Shown piece after piece: positions 1-4,849 of a stretch of 6,061 nucleotides of DNA. Position numbers and translations under genes: made by a program. Each line of letters opens with the position of its first letter. Position 1 is the stretch's first letter. Source of the stretch: Rickettsiales bacterium. GTDB taxonomy: Bacteria > Pseudomonadota > Alphaproteobacteria > Rs-D84. The stretch covers positions 1-6,061 of the forward strand of contig JAITBM010000102.1 of the NCBI GenBank assembly GCA_031283565.1, read 5' to 3'. Below the pieces are notes generated by a model. The model was not told the DNA's origin, did no database searches, and saw nothing but the letters and a program-made list of their open reading frames with translations.

Positions 1-65
1 GCTTCCGATGTATTCATACAAGACAGCATCGCTGTCAACACCGCAATCACCCGAATCAGTTTCAT
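1..65 (-). CDS. Putative exported or lipoprotein, N-terminal fragment
   Basis: Only the first 21 codons lie in the window; the gene continues beyond the left edge. The start is the ATG at 65-63. It has a good Shine-Dalgarno AAAGGG at 79-74, eight bases upstream. The N-terminus reads MKLIRVIAVLTAMLSCMNTS: a charged n-region (K2, R5), a hydrophobic core (residues 4-15) and a cysteine at 16. This is a classic signal peptide. MLSC could serve as a lipobox, but Met at -3 is poorer than the usual Leu, so a lipoprotein is possible rather than certain. The function cannot be told from this fragment. The leader upstream is unusually structured, with three stem-loops at 84-185. Confidence 0.55.
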   Translation of the reverse strand, partial: MKLIRVIAVLTAMLSCMNTSE

Positions 66-83
66 TATTCGTACCCTTTGTCT

Positions 84-185
84 TATCCGCGCAAAAGCGC
101 GGATATCTTGCGGTTCTGGCGGAATAGTTCTTTCCGCCGAACCGCACAACCGTAAAAAAATAACATTGGTTAAATGTTTACGGTT
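84..185 (-). promoter_or_regulatory. Three tandem stem-loops in the leader of the minus-strand gene
   Basis: Three inverted repeats stand end to end. (1) 84-92 pairs perfectly with 97-105 (TATCCGCGC, loop AAAA). (2) 109-124 pairs with 132-146 through 15 base pairs with one bulged base at 117. (3) 148-156 pairs with 177-185 (AACCGTAAA / TTTACGGTT), with inner ACAT/ATGT pairing. They lie just upstream of the Shine-Dalgarno and start of the minus-strand gene at 65, so in its RNA they would form a structured 5' leader. A cis-regulatory leader or attenuator is inferred. No T-tract follows hairpins 1 or 2 in the minus direction, so a simple terminator fits poorly. I recognise no known riboswitch class. 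Confidence 0.4.
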
Positions 186-717
186 TTAGAGAGTTTCGAG
201 ACTGTCCCAATAAGCATGCAAAAACAGAGGACTCAGCAGAGCAAAAACATGAAGAAACGCTTATAAATCCTGGACTTTTGTTCTATGATGTAAAAAGCAT
301 TTGCAAATAAAAAAGAAGTCTGATAAAATGAGAATAAATCGTAAAGAAAAAAGGAACCATTTTTTCTTACTTTCAAATCTTTGTTTTGTCAATAAATAAC
401 TGTGTCATTTCGCGGCTATACCGCGGGATCCAGGTGAATCGAACGTGCGGCAAAGCCCGCGCGACCTTACTTTATCTGGAGGCATGCGGGTTCTAGGCGA
501 CGACATATTTATTTTCGGGATGTCCCATGAATAGACAGGGTTGTTGATTTGAAGCTTGACCGCTTTGATTTTCGCTTGAATTTATGCCATCAAACTATTT
601 TTATATCGAAAATGCTGGCAGATCGCTGCCTATTTATGCGGCATTCTGTATCTTTTTATAACCTTGTTGTTTTGACTCATTTTTAATCTGCAAATTTTGC
701 ATAAAGCCATTTTTCGT
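186..717. other. Gene-poor AT-rich stretch
   Basis: No convincing gene is seen on either strand. Frames are short, lack ribosome-binding sites and are broken by stops. One 22-codon frame starts at ATG 328 without a ribosome-binding site. The only organised element is the palindromic repeat at 403-505. A 9-base arm pair (AAGAAAAAA / TTTTTTCTT) near 345-369 could form an AT-rich hairpin. A minus-strand frame from about 590 to 410 is open for some 59 codons, but it has no start and runs through the repeat, so it may be an old gene end or chance. Confidence 0.5.
403..505. repeat. Degraded palindromic interspersed repeat
   Basis: The left arm begins TGTCAT at 403. It contains a stem of 407-415 with 421-429 around the loop CTATA (ATTTCGCGG / CCGCGGGAT, two G-U pairs), followed by TCCAGGTGAA. 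The right arm, read on the opposite strand from 505, begins TGTCGT and later has CTCCAGATAAA, so the two arms are imperfect inverted copies around a spacer. The pattern GTCAT-C/G-rich stem-GGATCCAG matches the small palindromic repeats common in intergenic DNA of Rickettsiales and other proteobacteria. The CC to TT changes in the stem suggest an old, eroding copy. The exact repeat family is not assigned. Confidence 0.5.
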
Positions 718-747
718 TTGACATGTCATTGCAATTTGTGATATTGT
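718..747 (+). promoter_or_regulatory. Sigma70-type promoter
   Basis: A perfect -35 box TTGACA lies at 718-723. The best -10 candidate is TATTGT at 742-747 (4 of 6 matches, 18-base spacer). Transcription would start near 754 and run either into the hairpin at 788-812 or on to the small gene at 885. The strength comes from the -35; the -10 is mediocre. Confidence 0.45.
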
Positions 748-753
748 TAGAAC

Positions 754-830
754 ATGCTAGGCTTTTTCTCCTGCTTTAAATGTGTATTTTGTCGGTGCTA
801 GCCGCCGACAAATTTTAATGTAATTTTTTT
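754..830 (+). ncRNA. Candidate small RNA or attenuated leader
   Basis: A sigma70-type promoter (718-747) and a hairpin with a T-tract (788-830) bracket about 75 bases without a reading frame. This is the layout of a short independent RNA, or of a leader with a terminator ahead of the gene at 885. The 5' part carries a CTCCT sequence (770-774), complementary to Shine-Dalgarno sequences, as seen in some antisense small RNAs. No known RNA family is recognised. This rests on layout alone. Confidence 0.25.
788..830 (+). terminator. Probable intrinsic terminator
   Basis: The arms TTTGTCGG (788-795) and CCGACAAA (805-812) form an 8-base-pair stem with a 9-base loop. They are followed at once by TTTTAATGTAATTTTTTT. 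The first T-run is short and interrupted, so termination may be partial. Confidence 0.5.
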
Positions 831-884
831 CAATCAATTTTTATCAATATGTCATTTAAGCCAACAAACAAAAAGGAATAAATC

Positions 885-1097
885 ATGGCAAATATTATAG
901 AATATGTGGATGATTTGCTTGAATTTGGACGATCTAAAAGGGATAACTTATCGTACAAATATCTTTTGGGGAAGACTGTTAAACGGGGACTTAAAGCCGA
1001 AGATTATGACGCGCTCTATGCCATGGGCGATAATGGGGCCAGGCTTTTGAACCGCTTTCTTGCCGAAGTGCGGAAATTGCAATACGGATCAAGGTAG
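885..1097 (+). CDS. Small hypothetical protein, 70 aa
   Basis: The product is a small soluble protein with no recognised family. The start is well supported by Shine-Dalgarno AAAAGGA (871-877), seven bases before the ATG. There is no signal peptide, membrane segment or cysteine. The sequence is highly charged: acidic patches near the N-terminus (EYVDDLLEF) and middle (KAEDYD) alternate with Lys/Arg runs (GRSKRDN, GKTVKRG, EVRKLQ). It looks mainly helical. Its own promoter may be the one at 718, read through a weak hairpin at 788-812. A strong palindrome follows 19 bases after the stop, so it is probably monocistronic. The start, the terminator-like end and the length favour a real gene over chance; its function is unknown. 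Confidence 0.65.
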   Translation: MANIIEYVDDLLEFGRSKRDNLSYKYLLGKTVKRGLKAEDYDALYAMGDNGARLLNRFLAEVRKLQYGSR

Positions 1098-1116
1098 TTC
1101 CGGGCTGCATGCAGAA

Positions 1117-1167
1117 TTGCGCGGGCATATGCCCGCGCAAGATATAATCCTTGTTTTTTATTTTTTT
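1117..1167 (+). terminator. Perfect 24-base palindrome, probable terminator
   Basis: Positions 1117-1140 are a perfect inverted repeat: each arm is TTGCGCGGGCAT, with no spacer. It can form a very stable GC-rich hairpin 19 bases after the stop of the small gene. A T-rich run (1154-1167) begins 13 bases beyond the stem rather than directly after it, so it is not a textbook intrinsic terminator. The exact symmetry could also be a binding site for a dimeric protein. TATAAT at 1143-1148 lies just downstream but has no fitting -35 box. Confidence 0.5.
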
Positions 1168-1207
1168 ATCATTATAATTAAAAGGCATTTCATAAAAGGG
1201 TTATATC

Positions 1208-1594
1208 ATGAGAATAGTGGCGATTGGCGGCGGCGGATTTTGTGGAAAGACAATTATGCCTGACGGTTCTGCGCTTCAGCGGCCTGTCGAGACGATGGAA
1301 ATTGATCAATATTTAGTTCGCATGACCGGAATGAAAAATCCAAAGTTATTATTCTTGGCTACTGCAAGCGGAGACGCAATAGGGTATTTCGATAAGGCAT
1401 ATGCCATAGACGATTATGCCGCGCTTGCTTTTGAAAACGGAATCATCAGATCAATAGTCAGTTCTGTCGGACAAAGCAAAGGTTCAAAGGTGCGGCAAAT
1501 GACTGTTAAAAACGGCCGAATTGCCGAGATTGATATTGTTCAGGCCGCAATCGCCAGACATGGCAGTTTTGATATATCGCATACGCGGGATTAG
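1208..1594 (+). CDS. Peptidase E-like protein with the catalytic middle deleted
   Basis: The frame is intact, with Shine-Dalgarno AAAAGGG (1194-1200) seven bases before the ATG. It resembles peptidase E (family S51, a class I glutamine amidotransferase-like fold), which cleaves Asp-X dipeptides in the cytoplasm. Residues 1-58 match the family N-terminus: MRIVAIGGGG, then PVETMEIDQYLVRMTG and NPKLLFLATASGD. Residues about 60-110 match its C-terminus: YAIDDYAALAFENG, then SSVGQSKGSKV and VKNGRIAEIDI. Between them about 100 residues of a normal protein of roughly 230 are missing, including the GxSAG nucleophile serine and the catalytic Asp and His. It therefore cannot be a working S51 peptidase. 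It is probably a relic with an in-frame deletion, though it keeps a good ribosome-binding site. It ends four bases before the next gene, so the two are probably co-transcribed. Confidence 0.75.
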   Translation: MRIVAIGGGGFCGKTIMPDGSALQRPVETMEIDQYLVRMTGMKNPKLLFLATASGDAIGYFDKAYAIDDYAALAFENGIIRSIVSSVGQSKGSKVRQMTVKNGRIAEIDIVQAAIARHGSFDISHTRD

Positions 1595-1598
1595 AAAG

Positions 1599-1979
1599 AT
1601 GAAGAAAATTTTTATTATGCTAATGTTGGCTGCATGCGCGAAATCTGCAAAAGATACGGAAACGTACAACTGCAGTCGTTGCGGGTATTATTGCGTTAAC
1701 GAAAAAAATCCGATTTGTTGCTTTGAAAACGGCGCCGCATTAAGGAAAATCGATGCAGAAACTTATGTGCTGGAAACTAAGGAAGTGGCGTATGAGAATG
1801 AAAAGCCGCGCGCTTCAGACGAATTGCAGAGCAGTTTGATATTTTACAAAGTTGAAAAAAACAGGTATTCCACAAAGCGCGGCGCCGATTTCGACGATTA
1901 CACATTAGTTTTTGACGGCCATGTTGCGGAATACAACGATTCTCCAGATTCTGGCGGCGAATGCAGGTTGGCGGAATAA
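1599..1979 (+). CDS. Cysteine-rich putative lipoprotein, 126 aa
   Basis: No family is recognised. The chosen start (1599) gives MKKIFIMLMLAAC: two lysines, a short hydrophobic stretch and the lipobox LAAC with Cys13 as the lipidation site. Upstream start codons in this frame would overlap the previous gene deeply and bury the signal. The predicted signal is short (12 residues), so lipidation is likely but not certain. The mature N-terminal region is rich in cysteine (C25, C28, C32, C40, C41), with a CxxCxxxC spacing that could bind metal or form disulfides; one more cysteine lies near the end (C122). The rest is hydrophilic and acidic with aromatic residues, suggesting a small beta-rich domain exposed in the periplasm or at the surface. 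It lies four bases after the peptidase E-like gene, in the same transcription unit. Confidence 0.65.
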   Translation: MKKIFIMLMLAACAKSAKDTETYNCSRCGYYCVNEKNPICCFENGAALRKIDAETYVLETKEVAYENEKPRASDELQSSLIFYKVEKNRYSTKRGADFDDYTLVFDGHVAEYNDSPDSGGECRLAE

Positions 1980-2134
1980 ATGAGACGTTTGCGCCACGCC
2001 TATAAGCTTTACAATATGTAAAAAGTTATAAAGAATATGAAGCTGTTGGCACGGATGGGCAAAAAATGTCAAAATTTAATGATTTTATTCACTATATCAA
2101 GCAATTTTATGAAAATGCCTTGTTTCGAATATAA
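1980..2134 (+). pseudogene. Short decayed reading frame, unknown family
   Basis: Directly after the lipoprotein stop, an ATG at 1980 opens 13 codons (starting MRRLRHAYKLYN) to a TAA at 2019-2021. The next frame (from 2006) then reads through protein-like sequence with the pieces YKEYEAVGTDGQKMSKFNDF and HYIKQFYENALFRI, to a TAA at 2132-2134. The composition of the second piece looks like protein, and one frame change near 2012 would join the two. No ribosome-binding site precedes the internal ATG at 2066. I do not recognise the family. A gene remnant is the best reading, with chance as the alternative. Confidence 0.3.
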
Positions 2135-2209
2135 ATTTATAAAAATGCAAACCGTTAAACAATTTTGTCGTGTTTTTTGTCTGGCTTGATGGTCTCAAAA
2201 AGGTGATAA

Positions 2210-2594
2210 ACGAAGCTTATAGATCGTCCTGAATATAAATTATGGCGATCTCGAACAAATTTGATAAAAATTGTCACGGGGCTCGCCGTTGCAGCAAGTC
2301 CAAACTTTTTGATTTGTTTCAATGGTATTTGAAAACAACCGGCATAAACGATGGGCAGATAATAACTGTCAATCTAGAACACGGCGATCCGGCCAGAAAG
2401 ATAGGGCTTAAAAAATCCAAAGACCAAACTGCCGGAAGACAGTGGTGCTTTGCTTGATTTCATAACAAACCGAATACCAAAGGATAAAAAGATGTTTGTG
2501 TTTTTGAACGAAATGCAATAGCTTTATGATTGGCATCGTATAACCAACACGCCCGGCTTTCGTGATCTTCACGGGGGCTGGCGCAGTTAATTAA
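2210..2594 (+). pseudogene. Decayed AAA-family ATPase (AAA_14/DUF4143 type), 5' part
   Basis: Intact relatives are P-loop ATPases of about 400 residues with an AAA_14 domain and a C-terminal DUF4143 domain; their role is poorly known. The remnant is read by changing frames. 2210-2281 gives KLIDRPEYKLW and NLIKIVTG. 2279-2412 gives GARRCSKSKLFDLFQWYL and IITVNLE. 2411-2548 gives LLDFITNRIPKDKKMFVFLN then EMQ and, after a TAG (2519-2521), YDWHRITNT. 2550-2591 gives FVIFTGAGA, resembling the family TGSNA motif. Shine-Dalgarno AAAAAGG (2197-2203) sits six bases before ACG, apparently the former ATG. The family Walker A RRCGKST has become RRCSKSK, and Walker B FLDE has become FLNE. One G seems lost near 2278-2281 and one A gained in the run 2410-2415; a third shift lies near 2550. 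The DUF4143 half is gone or unrecognisable. The intact-looking 71-codon frame at 2242-2457 is only the middle of this relic. Confidence 0.8.
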
Positions 2595-2806
2595 CGCAAG
2601 TTATTTCAACGATATTACTTACTATGCGCCGTAGCGCAATGCCATTTTTCCCCGCATCGCAGTTTTGCATAATCGTGCCCTTTGTGTGGCGATAAAAGCG
2701 CGACTAATTGGGAAAGCTTGGTTTTATTGGATTTGGCGGATAACCAGTCTTGCCGTTTCAACAAAGAAATCCAGCGCAAGTGTTGGATTTGCTTAAAATA
2801 TAGCAG
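2595..2806. other. Gene-free stretch with one open minus-strand frame
   Basis: This lies between the ATPase relic and the tRNA gene. On the minus strand a frame is open from inside the tRNA gene to a TAA at 2617-2615. From 2794 it reads 59 codons of protein-like sequence, including LRWISLLKRQDWLSAK, LVALLSPHKGHDYAKLRCG and EKWHCATAHSK. It has no ATG or GTG start and no ribosome-binding site, only TTG codons. It could be the end of a lost gene or chance. No clear intrinsic terminator for the tRNA gene was seen. Confidence 0.25.
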
Positions 2807-2894
2807 TGGCGGAGCGTATAGGAGTCGAACCTATTCACAGGTTTCCCCGTGTACGGTTTAGCAAACCGCTGCCTTGCCGTTCGGCCAACGCTCC
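2807..2894 (-). tRNA. tRNA-Ser (anticodon GCT)
   Basis: This complete 88-base gene reads AGC and AGU codons. The acceptor stem is GGAGCGT (from 2894) paired with ACGCTCC. The D-arm has GCC/GGC. The anticodon arm is GCGGT-TTGCTAA-ACCGT, with GCT in the middle of the loop. A long class II variable arm (CACGGG-GAAA-CCTGTG) marks a serine tRNA. The T-arm is ATAGG-TTCGACT-CCTAT. The discriminator base is G, typical of tRNA-Ser, and CCA is encoded. Its own promoter lies just upstream. The 3' end faces the AT-rich decayed half of the window, a common layout for tRNA-targeted integration. Confidence 0.97.
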
Positions 2895-2903
2895 GGCTGA
2901 CGG

Positions 2904-2932
2904 ATTATAGCGGCGCCCATTCCAGTTTGCAA
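2904..2932 (-). promoter_or_regulatory. Promoter of tRNA-Ser
   Basis: On the minus strand, TTGCAA (2932-2927, 4 of 6 matches to the -35 consensus) is followed by exactly 17 bases and a perfect TATAAT (2909-2904). Transcription would start near 2897, only a few bases before the mature tRNA 5' end. The promoter lies between the ftsX-like stop and the tRNA, so the tRNA need not depend on the upstream operon. Confidence 0.8.
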
Positions 2933-2954
2933 GGTTTTTCACAAGGACAAAAGC

Positions 2955-3785
2955 CTATTTGTAAAGAAGCTTGCCGGCGGTGCGGCGGGTGGCTATCATT
3001 ATCATGATTACCAGGCCCAGCCCCATGAAAGGCAGCGCCATCCAGTCCCGTCCGAATCCCATGTTCGCCAGCAGGCCGACTTTGGCCGCCCTGGATAATC
3101 CGACAGCCGCGGCGAGCATGGCAGCGCCAGACGCAAGGCCCGCCAGAACGCCGCAGACGGAAAGGCCAAGCATGGTGCGCCCAATCTGTCCCGCTATATA
3201 TTTCGGCGCCGCGCCAACCTGTTTTAAGATTTCTATCTCGCGCGCGTGGATCAGAATTATGTTTCTGACCGAATGGATTATGCAAATCAAAAGCGCGCCG
3301 AGGACAACCATAAGTATGAAGCCGGCGAGCCCAATGATCCGCAGGCCGATCTTACGATCGCCCGAGGCCGCCGCCGCGCCGGCGAATCGCAGTTTCGCGG
3401 CTGCAGTTTCCCGCTCGATTTTCGTCAAAGCGGATTTAGAGGCGGCTTCTATCTCTATTATCTGGGGGATGTAGCTGTGAAGAGCCTCGGTTGACGGCAG
3501 CCAATTTTTAAGCAGTTTCGCCGCATCCTGCCTGCCGGTGGCCCTGGCCGACTTTATATTGGCGGAATTGTCGCGCACTATTTTGTTCGCAGCCTCCATG
3601 CTGGCGTCCGGCATGACGATTATTATTCCGCTTTTTTCAAGGCCGGCGGAAAAGCGCCGGATTGCGTTGCTTATAGACAGCACTATGCCGCCGGATAAAA
3701 CCGCCAGGAACGTCATGAATCCGATCATAAGCAGCAAAAAGCGCCTTTGATCGGATACGAAAGAAAATACTTGGGCCCTTACCAT
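2955..3785 (-). CDS. ftsX: FtsX-like cell division membrane protein
   Basis: The product is 276 aa. FtsX is the membrane half of the FtsEX ABC-type complex, which links cytoplasmic ATP hydrolysis by FtsE to septal peptidoglycan hydrolases or their activators. The fold is as expected: TM1 (about 16-38), an extracytoplasmic domain (about 40-145), TM2 (148-170), TM3 (204-228) and TM4 (248-265). After TM2 comes the family hallmark SVRNIILIHAREIEILKQVG followed by AAPKYI, a cytoplasmic segment thought to contact FtsE. I chose the ATG at 3785, ten bases after the upstream stop; its ribosome-binding site is weak, so translational coupling is likely. A longer version from 3860 would overlap the previous gene by 65 bases and adds sequence unlike the family. 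No ftsE is adjacent: the upstream genes are the membrane protein and sufC. Confidence 0.85.
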   Translation of the reverse strand: MVRAQVFSFVSDQRRFLLLMIGFMTFLAVLSGGIVLSISNAIRRFSAGLEKSGIIIVMPDASMEAANKIVRDNSANIKSARATGRQDAAKLLKNWLPSTEALHSYIPQIIEIEAASKSALTKIERETAAAKLRFAGAAAASGDRKIGLRIIGLAGFILMVVLGALLICIIHSVRNIILIHAREIEILKQVGAAPKYIAGQIGRTMLGLSVCGVLAGLASGAAMLAAAVGLSRAAKVGLLANMGFGRDWMALPFMGLGLVIMIMIATRRTAGKLLYK

Positions 3786-3795
3786 GCCGTTGATG

Positions 3796-4815
3796 CTAGG
3801 CGCGCGCAAGCGCGCTGAAAATCTTTCCGAAGATGCATGCCATGGCAGCAAGCGTCGCAATGTTGGCTATGACCGCCGCCCACATCATCGTCCTTATGTT
3901 TTTGATGCACCAATCTTTGCCGCGCCAGAAATATAGCGAGCCGAAGAGGGCGGCCAGGAACAACCCGCATAGCATGGGCCGCCATGCGACAAAGCCGACA
4001 CAAAAAACCGCGATCATTATCTGACCAATTTTGTCATGCAGCATGAATTCCAGAAAATTTCGATACCATTTGGATTTTACCGCGATTGTTTTGTCTTTTT
4101 GCGGATCGGGCAGGAAAAAAGCCGCGTATTGAATCATCGCAAAACCGCACGGGAAGGCCAGAAACACCGCAGATTTGCGTATGCCTAGCCGTCCCGCATA
4201 GCATGCGTATGCGGCTACGTTGCCAGCCGCCCCCAGAAACATAAGGATTATCAGGCTTCCCGCAATCCACCACGGATAGTCCTGCGTCACGCTGGCGGCT
4301 GCACAGGATGCAAGGAAAACGGCCAGATAAAGCCACATTGCCGCAACTGCGCCGGTCTTGTCCAAGGCCTTGCGCGGCATGAAGGCGAACATGGACAGCA
4401 AGAATGCTGCAATTCCTGTAAAAGCCAAAAACAAAAATCCGTTAAAGGTGGCGAAAGCGGATGCAATTGCCGATACGGCGGACCAAAAAGACAGGGCCGG
4501 CGCCCCGGAGCGCACCGCGTCCGCCAGCATTAGCAACGCGAGGACCAGCAGGGAGGCCGCAGCGAATCCGAGAGTCGCCAGGGCGGCCCGCGCCAGCCAG
4601 CTGCAAAGCCCCTGCCGCATGTCCGGAACAAACAGCCATGAAATTACGGAGCTTTTCGCTTCCGCCGTTTTGCCGACAGGCGCGACTTCCGCTTTCGGCG
4701 TCGCTCCGGCGTCGGTTTTAGGCGGCTTTGCCCCCGCCGCTCGCCCCCCGCGCTTTGCGGCGGCGATTGCAGGATTTTTCTTTATATTTGCTTCGGCTTT
4801 CACTGTTTTTTGCAT
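3796..4815 (-). CDS. Polytopic membrane protein of unknown function, 339 aa
   Basis: I do not recognise the family. The start ATG at 4815 has Shine-Dalgarno AAGGA seven bases upstream. Residues 1-58 are a soluble Lys/Ala/Pro-rich tail of low complexity (IAAAKRGGRAAGAKPPK and similar), probably cytoplasmic and disordered. The rest holds about seven or eight hydrophobic segments, near residues 75-98, 122-146, 155-176, 182-207, 215-235, 264-297 (possibly two) and 311-331. Short basic loops separate some of them. A hydrophilic stretch at 236-263 contains KWYRNFLEFMLHDKIGQ. There are no obvious catalytic or transporter signature motifs. It lies 34 bases after sufC and 10 before the ftsX-like gene, so it is probably co-transcribed with both. 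A link to either iron-sulfur assembly or the cell envelope would be guesswork. Confidence 0.8.
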   Translation of the reverse strand: MQKTVKAEANIKKNPAIAAAKRGGRAAGAKPPKTDAGATPKAEVAPVGKTAEAKSSVISWLFVPDMRQGLCSWLARAALATLGFAAASLLVLALLMLADAVRSGAPALSFWSAVSAIASAFATFNGFLFLAFTGIAAFLLSMFAFMPRKALDKTGAVAAMWLYLAVFLASCAAASVTQDYPWWIAGSLIILMFLGAAGNVAAYACYAGRLGIRKSAVFLAFPCGFAMIQYAAFFLPDPQKDKTIAVKSKWYRNFLEFMLHDKIGQIMIAVFCVGFVAWRPMLCGLFLAALFGSLYFWRGKDWCIKNIRTMMWAAVIANIATLAAMACIFGKIFSALARA

Positions 4816-4849
4816 GCTTGCATCCTTGAGATTTCAAATAATTGCAAGC

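Noticed and set aside
1143..1148. TATAAT as a promoter for the peptidase E-like gene
   Set aside because: The region 16-18 bases upstream is the GC-rich palindrome and offers no -35 box, so the match alone is not enough.
991..1263. Overlapping frames across the palindrome (991-1188 minus, 1060-1263 plus)
   Set aside because: Both run through the terminator-like palindrome and into well-supported neighbours without ribosome-binding sites.
2242..2457. An independent 71-aa gene
   Set aside because: Its middle matches the AAA_14 ATPase family, and the matching sequence continues in other frames before and after it, so it is the middle of a pseudogene.
2562..2591. SIR2-like FTGAG motif
   Set aside because: The short match is better explained as the eroded TGSNA segment of the ATPase relic, given its position after the Walker B segment.
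2971..3474. Long plus-strand frame opposite the ftsX-like gene (167 codons)
   Set aside because: The opposite strand encodes a protein with clear FtsX features; the frame is a shadow of GC-rich codon use and has no ribosome-binding site.
3786..3860. Longer start for the ftsX-like gene
   Set aside because: The extra 25 residues overlap the upstream gene, lack a ribosome-binding site and do not look like an FtsX N-terminus; the start at 3785 gives the expected length before TM1.
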